A stretch of 64,000 nucleotides of DNA from JACVRW01 sp963820315 (GCA_963820315.1 CAWFZK010000021.1:1-64000), one strand, 5' to 3'; shown: positions 36,406-44,953, counted from the stretch's first letter. Notes: generated by a model from the sequence alone, not told the origin. A program made the numbers and translations.

Positions 36406-37724
36406 CCCCGCGCCTCCAGTACCAGCTCGACCTCGGTACCCGTCTCGGGCGAGCTCGTGATCGTCGCCCTGCCTCCGTGGCGCTCCATGCGGCCCACGAT
36501 AGATTCGCGGACGCCGCGCCGGTCGGACGGCAGCTGCCCCAGATCGAAGCCCGGGCCGCGGTCGCGTACGAACACCTGGGTGCGGCCGTTTGAGCTCTCG
36601 GCGTAGACGTCGACGGTCGAGCCGCCGCCGAACTTGGCGGCGTTGGTCATCGCCTCGCGCGCGGCCGCCACGATCGCCTCGACCGACGGATCGAGGTCGC
36701 GGTCGCCCACCACCACGACCTCGACGGGCACGCCGTAGCGCTCCTCGACCTCGGTCGCCGCGGCCTCGAGCGCCGGCGCGAGCCGAGCCGCCGCACCAGG
36801 CGCCGGCCGCCCGGCGAGCCAGGCGCGCAGCTCGCGCTCCTGGCGCCGCGCGATGGCGGCGACCTCCTGCGGGTCGCCCGCGCGGCGCTGCACCATGGCG
36901 AGCGTCTGCAGGACCGAGTCATGCAGGTGGGCGGCTACCTCGGCGCGCTCCTGCGAGCGAATCCGCTCAGCGCGCTCGCTCGTGAGCGAGCGGACGAGCC
37001 GCACGATCCAGGGCGCGAAGATCACGCCCAGCACGACGACCGCCACGAGCACCGAGAGCAGCACGTCGCGCGCCGCGCTGAGCGCGCCGGTCGCCTGCAG
37101 GAAGACGAGGCCGGCGGCGATCACGAGCGCGATGCCGACCCCGGTGCGCGAGACGGCCAGCGCGGCCCGCCGGCCCTCCTCGTGCCTGAGCTCGTCGAGC
37201 GCGCTCACGACGCGCGTGCGGAGGCCCTCCTCGCCCGTTGCCGGGGCGGGTGATGGCGGCGGCGCCGCCTTCGCGACGGGTGGCCGCGGCGGGGGCGGCC
37301 TGACCGGGGTGGGCTCCGGCTCGCGCGAACCGAGCGACTGGCGCCAGATCAGCGCGCCGCCGCTCGCCACGAGGACGAGCGGCCACGCAAGCGCGTCCGA
37401 GAACCAGATCCCCAGGCCGCGGAAGGTGAGCAGCACGCTCAGGAGCAGCAGGCCGGTCCCGAGCGCCACCTCGACGGCAGCGCGGCCCCGTGGCGCGCGC
37501 CGCGGCGCGGTGGCCTGGGCGTCCCCGGAGGGGATGAGGAGCCAGGCCAGCGGGTAGAGGACGAGACCGATGCCGCCCGCCACCGTGGCGACGACGAAGG
37601 CGAAGCGCACCAGCCACACGTCCAGCCCGTAGCGGCGGGCGATGCCGGCGCAGACGCCGCCGAGCCAGCCATGCGCGCGGTCGCGGCGCAGAACCTTCGG
37701 GGCGTCGGGCGCGACGGCGCTCAT
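36402..37724 (-). CDS. PspC-domain sensor histidine kinase
   Basis: 440 residues. The N-terminus is a PspC domain (LRRDRAHGWLGGVCAGIARR, then helix FAFVVATVAGGIGLVLYPLA). Two further helices and a proline-rich linker follow, then a second helix pair before the kinase core. The dimerisation helix carries the phospho-acceptor in VAAHLHDSVLQTLAMV (HisKA_3 type), and the ATPase domain has AAREAMTNAAKFGGG (N box) and VRDRGPGFDLGQLP. ATG 37724 overlaps the small membrane gene. The PspC sensor suggests it monitors membrane stress. Confidence 0.9.
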   Translation of the reverse strand: MSAVAPDAPKVLRRDRAHGWLGGVCAGIARRYGLDVWLVRFAFVVATVAGGIGLVLYPLAWLLIPSGDAQATAPRRAPRGRAAVEVALGTGLLLLSVLLTFRGLGIWFSDALAWPLVLVASGGALIWRQSLGSREPEPTPVRPPPPRPPVAKAAPPPSPAPATGEEGLRTRVVSALDELRHEEGRRAALAVSRTGVGIALVIAAGLVFLQATGALSAARDVLLSVLVAVVVLGVIFAPWIVRLVRSLTSERAERIRSQERAEVAAHLHDSVLQTLAMVQRRAGDPQEVAAIARRQERELRAWLAGRPAPGAAARLAPALEAAATEVEERYGVPVEVVVVGDRDLDPSVEAIVAAAREAMTNAAKFGGGSTVDVYAESSNGRTQVFVRDRGPGFDLGQLPSDRRGVRESIVGRMERHGGRATITSSPETGTEVELVLEARG

Positions 37725-37912
37725 CGGCCTCGCGTCAACCCCCGCGCCAGCAGGATCGCCCCCGCCGCGGCGCACGCGACGGGGGCGAGGAGGGCGAAGC
37801 TGAGCGCGACCGCGTCGGTGGCGTCGAGCAGCAGGATCAGCCCGAGCACGAGCACCGCGATGCCCGCGACGAGCGAGGGGACGTCCGGCTTCGATGTCAC
37901 CGGCTCTCGCAT
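37721..37912 (-). CDS. Two-helix membrane protein (63 aa)
   Basis: MREPVTSKPDVPSLVAGIAV opens a 63-residue protein with two membrane segments (VAGIAVLVLGLILLLDA and FALLAPVACAAAGAILLA) joined by a short acidic turn. Its start lies inside the end of the PspC-toastrack gene and its stop overlaps the kinase ATG. The tight packing suggests it is a fixed subunit of the stress-sensing module. I know no name for it. Confidence 0.7.
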   Translation of the reverse strand: MREPVTSKPDVPSLVAGIAVLVLGLILLLDATDAVALSFALLAPVACAAAGAILLARGLTRGR

Positions 37913-39435
37913 CCGGTGTTCAGGCCCCGGTCGATGATGTTGTCGAGGCGGTCGCGGCCGTCCTCGAAGCGGGCCTCGTACTCGCCGAAGTCACTCCTCC
38001 CGTGGCCGATCAGGAGCTCGCCCACGCCGATCTCGGCGTCCACCACGAGCCTGCTCCTGTCAGGCGGGGCAGTGCGCTGCTCGTCGAAGTCCACGTCGAT
38101 GCCCTCGTTGTCGGCGTCGAACACGCCCGCGTAGCCCATACCGACATCCGCGGTCGTGGCGACGCAGACGTCGTCGGGAACGATGAGCTGCGCGGAGCCC
38201 ACGCCCAGGTCGAGCTCGAGCGGGGTGTCGCCGGCCGGCAGGTCGGTGTCGGTCAGGTCGACGACCAGCTCACCGATGCCGAGCTCGTAGCGATCGTGCA
38301 GGTCGACGCTCGAGGCCGGGTTGTAGTAGCGGTCGCCGACGCCGCCGTCGAGATCGATCCCCGCTGCCGAGACGGCGCCCGCCGAGAACGCGAGCGCGAG
38401 CGCCGGCAGGATCAGCCAGCGGACGGGCTTGAGAAAAGCGCCCGCGGCGATCGCGACGCCGGCCGCGATCACCAGCGCGGCGACGATGGCCTCGCCTCCG
38501 GCCGCCGCGGCCCACGCTCCTCCGACGGCCACGATCCCGCAGAGGACGAGGAGCCCGAGCCCGAGCGCAGCGCGCCGGGCGATGTCTCCGGCGTCTCCGC
38601 TCGGCCCCTCTCCGGAGACGAGCCACCAGACAAGGACACCGGCCGCGACCAGAACGGCGAGTGGGATGAGAACGGCCCAGATGAAGAGCCCACCACCAAG
38701 AAGAAAGGGCCACGCGATGATGAGCAACACCACCACGCCCGCGATCACGAGCCCACGACTAGGGCCGTCGACGGAAGCTCCGTCGACGGCCGTCTGAGCG
38801 ACCGAATCGTCCTTCGGGATCAGCAGCAGCGCCGCCAGGTACAGCAGCACGCCCGCGCCGCCGATCAGGGTCAGCACGATCGCGCCGATCCGGAAGAAGA
38901 CGGGGTCTGTGTTGAAGTAGCGCCCGAGGCCCGCACAGACGCCGCCGAGCACCCTTCCCTGCCGAGCCCGCAGCAGGCGCCGCGGGGGCGGGGCGGCACC
39001 CGGGCCGCCACCGGCGGCCCCACCGCCCGCGCCCGCGCCGGCGCCTGCAGCTGCGGCGATCGGCTCGGTGGGCGCCTCGTCGCCGGTGGGCGCCTGCGGA
39101 CCGCGCGGATCCTCAGGCCCCGCCGCCGCCTCGGACTGCTCGGCCGTGGGTTCCTCGGCCGCGGGCCGGTCCTCGACGGTCGGCGCCTCCTCGGTCGGCT
39201 CGTCGCCGCCGGCCCGTTCGGGCTCCTGCGCCTCGGCGACCGGCTCCTGCTCCTCGCCACCGTCCGCGGCCGGCTCGTCCTCCGGGCCCTCAGCCGTCGG
39301 CTCGTCGCGGCCCTCGGGCTGCTCGCCGGCGCCCGGCGCGTCCTCAACGGGCTCGTCCGCGGGACGCTCGGCGGTCGGCTCCTCGCCGCGCTCCGGCTCG
39401 TTCTCGTCGTGGATGTGCTCGTTGCGGTCTTCCAT
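37897..39435 (-). CDS. PspC/toastrack (LiaF-like) membrane protein with acidic N-tail
   Basis: 512 residues. The first 150 or so are an acidic, low-complexity Glu/Pro/Ala region (for example EPTAERPADEPVEDAPGAGE), then a glycine-alanine run. A PspC domain follows (RLLRARQGRVLGGVCAGLGR, YFNTDPVFFRIGAIVLTLIG), then several membrane helices. The C-terminal 130 residues (YELGIGELVVDLTDTDLP, LGVGSAQLIVPDDVCV, AEIGVGELLIGHG) have the repeated short beta-strands of the toastrack/LiaF C-terminal fold. ATG 39435 has GGAGGA at good spacing. It is the first gene of the operon and is probably the sensor or inhibitor of the kinase. Confidence 0.85.
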   Translation of the reverse strand: MEDRNEHIHDENEPERGEEPTAERPADEPVEDAPGAGEQPEGRDEPTAEGPEDEPAADGGEEQEPVAEAQEPERAGGDEPTEEAPTVEDRPAAEEPTAEQSEAAAGPEDPRGPQAPTGDEAPTEPIAAAAGAGAGAGGGAAGGGPGAAPPPRRLLRARQGRVLGGVCAGLGRYFNTDPVFFRIGAIVLTLIGGAGVLLYLAALLLIPKDDSVAQTAVDGASVDGPSRGLVIAGVVVLLIIAWPFLLGGGLFIWAVLIPLAVLVAAGVLVWWLVSGEGPSGDAGDIARRAALGLGLLVLCGIVAVGGAWAAAAGGEAIVAALVIAAGVAIAAGAFLKPVRWLILPALALAFSAGAVSAAGIDLDGGVGDRYYNPASSVDLHDRYELGIGELVVDLTDTDLPAGDTPLELDLGVGSAQLIVPDDVCVATTADVGMGYAGVFDADNEGIDVDFDEQRTAPPDRSRLVVDAEIGVGELLIGHGRSDFGEYEARFEDGRDRLDNIIDRGLNTGCESR

Positions 39436-39574
39436 GGTGTCCTCCGATGGCTTGCCTGCGGGTGCCATCGAGACTGCCGCTATGGAGGTGATTCGCCTAT
39501 TGGGAATGATCCCTAAGGGCGCTGCCCAGGAGCGCCCTGCAAGGTCCTCGCCGCTAGACTTGACAGGGCAACAA

Positions 39575-39941
39575 GGGGGCGAACCAGCTTCGACGTGGGG
39601 CTGACGTTTCCGATGTGGCGAGTCGAGGACCCGGGTTGGCCTCGTAAAAAAATCCCGGAAACCAACAACTGCGGACTCCAATCACGAGTTCGCCCTCACC
39701 GCTTAAGTAGGTGAGGGAGTCGCGCCGGATAGCCCGCGGTCCGGGCACGCGGCTTCAGATAGCGGGCTTACCCAGGCGGCCTGACCCTCAGTCGCACGGG
39801 GACATCTAAGAGGGTGTGGCGCCGGGGACGTGCCCCGCGGATTGACCGAACCGGTTGCCGAGATTCGACTCCGACGGGAACGCTCGTAGCAAGCATCGGA
39901 AGTGTGTTCCGCGGACGCCGGGGCAGTGCCGGCCGCCTCCA
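39575..39941 (+). ncRNA. ssrA: Transfer-messenger RNA
   Basis: The acceptor stem GGGGGCG (39575-39581) pairs with CGCCTCC (39934-39940) with one G-U; the discriminator is A39941 and CCA is not encoded. The 5' part continues AACCAGCTTCGACGTGGGG, a standard tmRNA start. The reading frame begins at GCG 39671 and gives the tag ADSNHEFALTA, ending at TAA 39704-39706; ADS-type tags are typical of actinobacteria. The TAGCAAGCATCGGAAGTG stretch before the 3' end is also typical. The T-stem (GCCGG/CCGGC, 39917-39933) encloses a non-canonical loop, GGCAGTG. A -10-like TAGACT lies at 39555-39560. Confidence 0.92.
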
Positions 39942-39977
39942 CTCTCGTCGAATGTGCGTTAGCTCTCCGGAAGGGGG

Positions 39978-40547
39978 CTAACGCCGATACTCAGGCAGCA
40001 GCCCCTCGCGGTAGCGCGCCGGACGCGGCGGCTCGAAGCGCGCGTAGGCGCGCGCATTGTCCTGCGTGTCCTCCGGCGGGCTCGCGTTGTAGCGGGCGGC
40101 GGTCTCATCGGCGCAGTAGAAGCCCCACGGGCCGTCCTTCTGGAACTGCCGCGAACTCGCGCACAGGAGCACGCACGGCCCGTCGCCGGCGCCCACGAAC
40201 GCGTGCCGGGTCTCGGGCGGGCAGTGCACGAAGTCCCACTGCCTCAGCCGGCGTTCCTGCCCCTCGACGATTAGGAGCGCCTCGCCCGAGAGGACGAGGA
40301 AATCCTCCTGCTCGGTCTCCCAGTGATACGTGTCGGTCGGCTCCCCGGGGTTCACGACCCGGATCGCCATCCCGAGCATCGGGAAGAACGTCTCGGCCTC
40401 GTACTCGTCGGCGCCGGTGAGCGGCACGCTGTGCCCTCGTCCGGGCTGATCGCGCCAACGCGCGTCGCGCGCGTTCATCACGAACCACCCCGTGCTCTCC
40501 GGGACGAGTCCGGCCTCGGTCTGCTCGAGCTTCGCCTCGGGGACCAC
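39978..40547 (-). CDS. Cupin-domain protein
   Basis: 189 residues with one RmlC-like cupin. Motif 1 reads DTYHWETEQEDFLVLSGEAL (the usual HxH...E pattern in a TYHWE form) and motif 2 is DFVHCPPETRHAFVGAG. The C-terminal 40 residues are rich in charged residues and end LLPEYRR. Cupins of this size include sugar isomerases and small-molecule dioxygenases; the substrate is unknown. GTG 40547 overlaps the stop of the exonuclease gene by one base (TAGTG), so the two are coupled. Confidence 0.8.
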   Translation of the reverse strand: MVPEAKLEQTEAGLVPESTGWFVMNARDARWRDQPGRGHSVPLTGADEYEAETFFPMLGMAIRVVNPGEPTDTYHWETEQEDFLVLSGEALLIVEGQERRLRQWDFVHCPPETRHAFVGAGDGPCVLLCASSRQFQKDGPWGFYCADETAARYNASPPEDTQDNARAYARFEPPRPARYREGLLPEYRR

Positions 40548-41404
40548 TAGCTCTCGCCCTCGAGCCGCGCCGCCAGCCGGTCCATGCCGCGCTCGCGGGC
40601 CGCGGCGGCCGCGCCGGCGCGGTCGAGCTCGCGGTCGGCTGGGAGCTTGACGTCGACGTCGCGCAGCGTCGCGATCTCCTTGAAGCGGAGGAGCTCGTCG
40701 CGCTGGGAGGTGAGGGCCGTGCGCACGCGCGGCTTCGTCTCGCGCAGGGCGCCCTCCAGGGCGGCCTCCAGCGAGCCGTGGCGCTTCAGCAGGTCCGCCG
40801 CTCCCTTCTCGCCGATGCCCTTCGCGCCCGGGATCCCGTCGGAGGGGTCGCCGCGCAGCGCGATGAAGTCGGGGACGAGCTCGGGCGGCACCCCGTAGCG
40901 CTTCTTCACCTCCGCGGGATTGATCGCCTCGGCGCCGCGGCCGCCGGTGCGCACGTAGAGAATCGTCACGCGCTTGGTGGCGCACTGGAACATGTCGCGG
41001 TCGCCGGTCATCACGAGCACGCTCCCGCCCGCATCGGCCTCGCGGCTGGCGTAGGAGCCGAGCAGGTCGTCGGCCTCCAGGTCCTCGCTCACCGCAACGG
41101 TCCAGCCGAAGGCCCCGAAGAAGTCCGGCGAGTCGGCGAACTGCGGCGAGAGGTCGTCGGGCACCTCGGGGCGCTCGGCGTGGTAGCCGTCGAAGAGCTC
41201 GAGCCGGTAGTCGGCGGCGTCGGGGCCGAAGCAGAGGACGACGGCGCGCGGTGAGTGCTCCTCGACCTCGCGCAGGATCAGGTTGGCGGTGCCGAGCAGG
41301 GCGTTGACTGGCCGCCCGTCCTTGCCGGTGATCGAGTCCGGCAGGGCGTAGAACGCGCGGAACAGCATCGAGGGTGCATCGACGACGAGAAGTGGTCCTG
41401 GCAT
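40547..41404 (-). CDS. Stand-alone 5'-3' exonuclease (PolA N-domain type)
   Basis: 285 residues of the FEN-like nuclease that in DNA polymerase I removes RNA primers. Metal-binding acidic residues are visible in LLVVDAPSMLFRAFYALP, SEDLEADDLLGSYA and VMTGDRDMFQ; the helix-hairpin-helix is in SDGIPGAKGIGEKGAADLL. It has no polymerase domain. ATG 41404 is chosen because a reverse-strand TAGCGT lies 7 bases upstream; GTG 41413 is an alternative. It is divergent from the uracil glycosylase gene, which suggests a DNA-repair role. Confidence 0.88.
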   Translation of the reverse strand: MPGPLLVVDAPSMLFRAFYALPDSITGKDGRPVNALLGTANLILREVEEHSPRAVVLCFGPDAADYRLELFDGYHAERPEVPDDLSPQFADSPDFFGAFGWTVAVSEDLEADDLLGSYASREADAGGSVLVMTGDRDMFQCATKRVTILYVRTGGRGAEAINPAEVKKRYGVPPELVPDFIALRGDPSDGIPGAKGIGEKGAADLLKRHGSLEAALEGALRETKPRVRTALTSQRDELLRFKEIATLRDVDVKLPADRELDRAGAAAAARERGMDRLAARLEGES

Positions 41405-41467
41405 GCCCGGCACGCTAGCCCGTCGGCGGCGTTTCCGGCGCCCCGCGCCACGGGTAGCGGGGATGAG

Positions 41468-42091
41468 GTGGCCGAGCCGAACGACGCCACGCCGTTCCTA
41501 CCGGAGCGCAGGTCGCTCAAGGCGTTGCGCGAGGCGGCCGCGCAATGCCGCGGCTGCCATCTCTGGCGAGGAGCGACCCAGACGGTCTTCGGCGACGGCC
41601 GGAAGCGCTCGCGCGTCATGCTGGTCGGCGAGCAGCCGGGTGACAAGGAGGACCTCGCCGGGCGTCCGTTCGTCGGTCCCGCGAGCCGCGAGCTCGATCG
41701 CGCTCTCGAGGCGGCCGGGATCGAGCGCGGCGCGGCCTACCTCACGAACGTCGTCAAGCACTTCAAGTTCGAGGAGCGCGGCGGCCGCCGCATCCACCAG
41801 ACGCCGAAGCGCTTCGAGGTGGAGGCCTGCCGGCCCTGGCTCGACGAGGAGCTCGAGGTCGTCCGCCCGGAGGCGCTCGTCCTGCTCGGCGCGACCGCCG
41901 CCAAGGCCCTTTTCGGCAGCGCCTTCCGGGTGACCCAGCACCGTGGGGAGCTGCTCGACTCCGAGCTCGCCGACATCGTGAGCGCCACCGTTCATCCCTC
42001 CTCGATACTGCGCGGCCCACCCGAGGACCGCGAGGCGAATCGGGAGGCGCTCGTCGCCGACCTGCGCGTCGTGGCGCGAGCGCTCGATTAG
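41468..42091 (+). CDS. udgX: UdgX-type uracil-DNA glycosylase
   Basis: 207 residues of the family 4-like Fe-S glycosylases. Motif A is VGEQPGDKEDLAGRPFVGPA. Cluster cysteines include CRGC near the N-terminus and EACRPWLDEEL. The loop GGRRIHQTPKRFEVEA matches the KRRIH loop that defines UdgX, in which the histidine forms a covalent bond with the abasic site after uracil removal. Motif C is SATVHPSSILR. It therefore should act as a single-turnover uracil trap. GTG 41468 gives a normal length. Confidence 0.88.
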   Translation: MAEPNDATPFLPERRSLKALREAAAQCRGCHLWRGATQTVFGDGRKRSRVMLVGEQPGDKEDLAGRPFVGPASRELDRALEAAGIERGAAYLTNVVKHFKFEERGGRRIHQTPKRFEVEACRPWLDEELEVVRPEALVLLGATAAKALFGSAFRVTQHRGELLDSELADIVSATVHPSSILRGPPEDREANREALVADLRVVARALD

Positions 42092-42145
42092 TCCGGGAGC
42101 CTGCGGCGGTCACATTGGGGAACGAACCCAACGGAGGAAAAGAGA

Positions 42146-42885
42146 ATGCTGCTCAAGGACAAGAACGCCGTCATATACGGGGCCAGCGGTGGGATCGGCG
42201 GCGCGATGGCGCGTGCCTTCGCCGCTGAGGGAGCGCGAGTCTTCCTCACCGGCCGTACACGCGAGAAGCTCGATGCTCTGGCTGCCGAGATCGGGGACGC
42301 TGCCGAGGTAGCCACCTTCGACGCCACCGACAAGCAGGCGGTCGACGAGCATGCGGATGCGGTCGCCGCCCAGGGCGGGCTGCACGTCTCCGTCAACGTG
42401 ATCGCGCACCCGACGAAGCACGGGACGCCGATGGTCGAGATGGACGTCGACGAGTTCCTGCAGCCGGTCGGACAGGCCGTGCGGAGCAACTTCCTGACGA
42501 CCGCGGCGGCCGCGCGTCACATGCGCAAGCAGGGCGACGGGGTGATCCTGTTCTTCGGCGGCCACGGCGACCCCATGCGCGACTACTACCTGGGCGGCAC
42601 CCAGGTCGCGTTCGAGGCGCTCGAGTCGATGCGCCGGCAGCTCTCAGCGGAGCTCGGCAGGCACGGCATCCGCGCCGTGACGCTGCGCAGCGGCGGCGTT
42701 CTCGACTCAGTCGCGGACTTCGAGGGAGCGAGGCGATCCTCGAGGGCATCATCGACGAGACGATGCTCGGCCGCGCCGCGACCTACGAGGACGTCGGCAA
42801 CGCCGCTGTCTTCGCCGCGTCGGACAAGGGCCGCATGATGACGGCCGCCACCATCAACGTCAGCTGCGGCGCGCTGGTCGACTAA
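42146..42885 (+). CDS. Short-chain dehydrogenase-like protein, one frameshift
   Basis: A Rossmann-fold SDR of about 246 residues with the nucleotide motif AVIYGASGGIGGAMARAFAA. Catalytic residues are not standard: the strand that normally ends in the serine reads GVILFFGGHGD, and the YxxxK helix reads DYYLGGTQVAFEALESM, with no lysine at the right spacing. It may bind NAD(P) without classical catalysis. A shift near 42,728 must be corrected to reach EGIIDETMLGRAATYEDVGN and the TAA at 42883. The ribosome site GGAGGA before ATG 42146 is strong. The stop overlaps the convergent gntR stop. Confidence 0.75.
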
Positions 42886-43724
42886 CCGGAGCTGCGCAGC
42901 GCGCGTGAGCGCTCCGCCACCGGCTGGAGGAAGTCTGGGAGCGGGCGGACGAGCCCGCGGCCCGTCTCGCGCTCCCAGATCTGCTCCAGCTGCGCCAGGT
43001 GCTCGTCCATGACCTCGTCGATCAGGTCGAAGTCCGCGGAGCGGATCGCCGCGAGCGTGCGCTCGTGGATCGAGATGACCCAGTCGGGGACGAGCGGTGC
43101 GTGGACCGCCATGTCACGCGCGATCTCGAGCCGGCGCAGCACGCTGCGCATCAGCTGGACGACTGTCGAATTGCGCGTGGCGCGTGCCATCGCCAGGTGG
43201 AACTTGAGATCGAGCTGGAGGAAGAGGTCCTCGTTGCGCAGGAAATCGTCGGCCGCCGCGAGCTCGCGCTTGCGCTCGATGAGGGCCGCCAGCGCCGCGA
43301 AGTCGTCCTCACTCGCGTGCACGGCAGCCAGTTGGGCGACGCGCGGCTCGAGCAGGCGACGCGCCTCGAGCACCCCGGCCACCTCGCTCACGCGGATCGC
43401 TTGGCGCGAGCGCACCAGCTCGCGCGGGATCAGCTCCGAGCTGACGAAGATGCCGCCGGACTGGCCGCGGCGGACGTCGAGGACGCCGGCCTCGGCGAGT
43501 GTGCGCACGGCCTCGCGCAGGGTCGGGCGGCTGATGCGCATCTGCGCGGCGAGTTCGCGCTCGGACGGGAGGCGGTCGCCCACGTGCAGGTCGCCGGACT
43601 TGATCTTCTCGGCGATCTGCTCGACGGCGTCCTCGAAAGTGCGGCGCGAGGAGACGGGTTCGAACGTGCGCTCCAAACCGGCCCCACTATAGGCCGGGGC
43701 GTCGGCCAGGAACGGCGCACTCAT
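42882..43724 (-). CDS. FadR-subfamily GntR regulator
   Basis: 280 residues. The winged helix reads HVGDRLPSERELAAQMRISR then PTLREAVRTLAEAGVLDVRR; the C-terminal FCD domain has the metal/ligand residues in DLKFHLAMARATRNS and ISIHERTLAAIRSADFD. Its ATG overlaps the stop of the leucine dehydrogenase-like gene (ATGA), so the two form an operon and the regulator probably controls it and the divergent oxidoreductase. The effector is likely an amino or keto acid, by context. Confidence 0.88.
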   Translation of the reverse strand: MSAPFLADAPAYSGAGLERTFEPVSSRRTFEDAVEQIAEKIKSGDLHVGDRLPSERELAAQMRISRPTLREAVRTLAEAGVLDVRRGQSGGIFVSSELIPRELVRSRQAIRVSEVAGVLEARRLLEPRVAQLAAVHASEDDFAALAALIERKRELAAADDFLRNEDLFLQLDLKFHLAMARATRNSTVVQLMRSVLRRLEIARDMAVHAPLVPDWVISIHERTLAAIRSADFDLIDEVMDEHLAQLEQIWERETGRGLVRPLPDFLQPVAERSRALRSSG

Positions 43725-44797
43725 GCCCGTGCGGCCGCGATCCGTTCCAGCGCCTGGCGCTCCGCGACCTCGATGGGCGGGGATCCCTCGACCTGTGCGG
43801 TCTCGATGGCGAGGTCGAGCCGGTCCATGGCGCCGGCGATCAGCTCGTCCTCGCGCGGCCCGTGCTCGCCGTACCACTCGAGCGATACGTGGATCAGGCC
43901 TCCGCAGTTGGCGAGGAAATCGGGCACGTAGAGGATGCCGCGCTCATCGAGAACGCGCGCGGTCGCGCGGTTGTGGAGCGGGTTGTTGGCAGCGCCCGCC
44001 ACCACGCGGCAGTCGAGCTGGCGCGCGCTCCGCTCGTCGATCATGCCGCCGGCCGCGCAGGGGGCGAGCACGTCGAGCCGCGCCGCCATCACCTCCTCGG
44101 CCGAGCCGGCGAGCTGGCCGCCGTGCTCTTCGCAGAAGTGCTGGGCGCGCAGGGGGTCGAGGTCGTAGGCAAGAATCTTCGCGCCGCCGGCGCTCAGCTT
44201 CGCGGCGAGCACCGAGCCGACCTTGCCGAGCCCGACCACGCCGACGCGGCGCCCGTCGAGCTCCGCCGAGCCGGTGGCCGACACGAGGCCGCGCAGCAGC
44301 GCCTGGTAGACGGTCTCCGCGGTGACGGGGGAGGGGTCGCCGCCGCCGCCGTTCTCGACCGAGCGGCCGACCACGAAGCGCGAGAAGCGGGACATGAAAT
44401 CCATGTCGGCGCAGGACGTGCCGATGTCCTCGGCCGTCACGTAGGCGCCCTTCAGCCCGTCGATCACGTGCGCGGCGCCCTCGAGCCGCGCCCGTCGCAG
44501 CTCGTCGTTGCCGTCGTCGATCATGACCGCCTTGCCGCCGCCCAGCTCGAGGCCCGCCGCCGACGCCTTCAGCGTCATCGTGCGCGACAGGCACATCACG
44601 TCGTCGAGCGCCTCCTTGAGCCCGCCGGCGTAGCTCTTGAGGCGCATCCCGCCGAGCGACGGGCCGAGCACGGTGGAATGAACGGCGACGATCAGGCGCA
44701 GCCCGGTCTCCGCGTCCTGGCGGATGACGATCTGCTCGTGATCGTCTTCCGCGAGGGAGATGTTCGGACGCTGAACGGCCTGGGTAGCAATGGTCAT
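43721..44797 (-). CDS. Glu/Leu/Phe/Val dehydrogenase (leucine-dehydrogenase type)
   Basis: 358 residues. Oxidatively deaminates a branched-chain or aromatic amino acid to its 2-oxo acid with NAD. Catalytic-site segments are STVLGPSLGGMRLKSY, ASAAGLELGGGKAVMI (catalytic lysine) and TAEDIGTSCADMDFM; the NAD motif is VGVVGLGKVGSVLA. The length and the GGMR form fit leucine/phenylalanine dehydrogenases rather than glutamate dehydrogenase. It faces the 2-oxoacid (indolepyruvate) ferredoxin oxidoreductase, a plausible next step for the keto acid. Confidence 0.9.
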   Translation of the reverse strand: MTIATQAVQRPNISLAEDDHEQIVIRQDAETGLRLIVAVHSTVLGPSLGGMRLKSYAGGLKEALDDVMCLSRTMTLKASAAGLELGGGKAVMIDDGNDELRRARLEGAAHVIDGLKGAYVTAEDIGTSCADMDFMSRFSRFVVGRSVENGGGGDPSPVTAETVYQALLRGLVSATGSAELDGRRVGVVGLGKVGSVLAAKLSAGGAKILAYDLDPLRAQHFCEEHGGQLAGSAEEVMAARLDVLAPCAAGGMIDERSARQLDCRVVAGAANNPLHNRATARVLDERGILYVPDFLANCGGLIHVSLEWYGEHGPREDELIAGAMDRLDLAIETAQVEGSPPIEVAERQALERIAAARA

Positions 44798-44953
44798 GTA
44801 GATTGACCTTATACCGGGTGCACGTTTCCTTCAACCCGGGAAAAGTACGAGCATAGAGCGAGATACGGACGGAATCAGCCCGCTCATTCGTTGCGTTCTG
44901 TGTACCGCTATTGGTAAGGTGACTTTCCCAAACTAGGGGCCGGGAACAGGAGG
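44798..44953. promoter_or_regulatory. Divergent control region of amino-acid dehydrogenase and oxidoreductase
   Basis: A 156-base gap. ACCTTATACC (44806-44815) and GGTAAGGT (44913-44920, reverse complement ACCTTACC) are related and inverted, one near each gene, and could be GntR sites. No consensus promoter stands out. Confidence 0.35.

Noticed and set aside
39517..39538. GGGCGCT/AGCGCCC hairpin upstream of the tmRNA as a terminator
   Set aside because: It lies upstream of both divergent transcripts, so there is nothing for it to terminate, and it lacks a T-run.
39560..39565. TTGACA just before the tmRNA as its -35 box
   Set aside because: Only 9 bases lie between it and the mature 5' end, too close for a -35; TAGACT at 39555 is a better -10 candidate.
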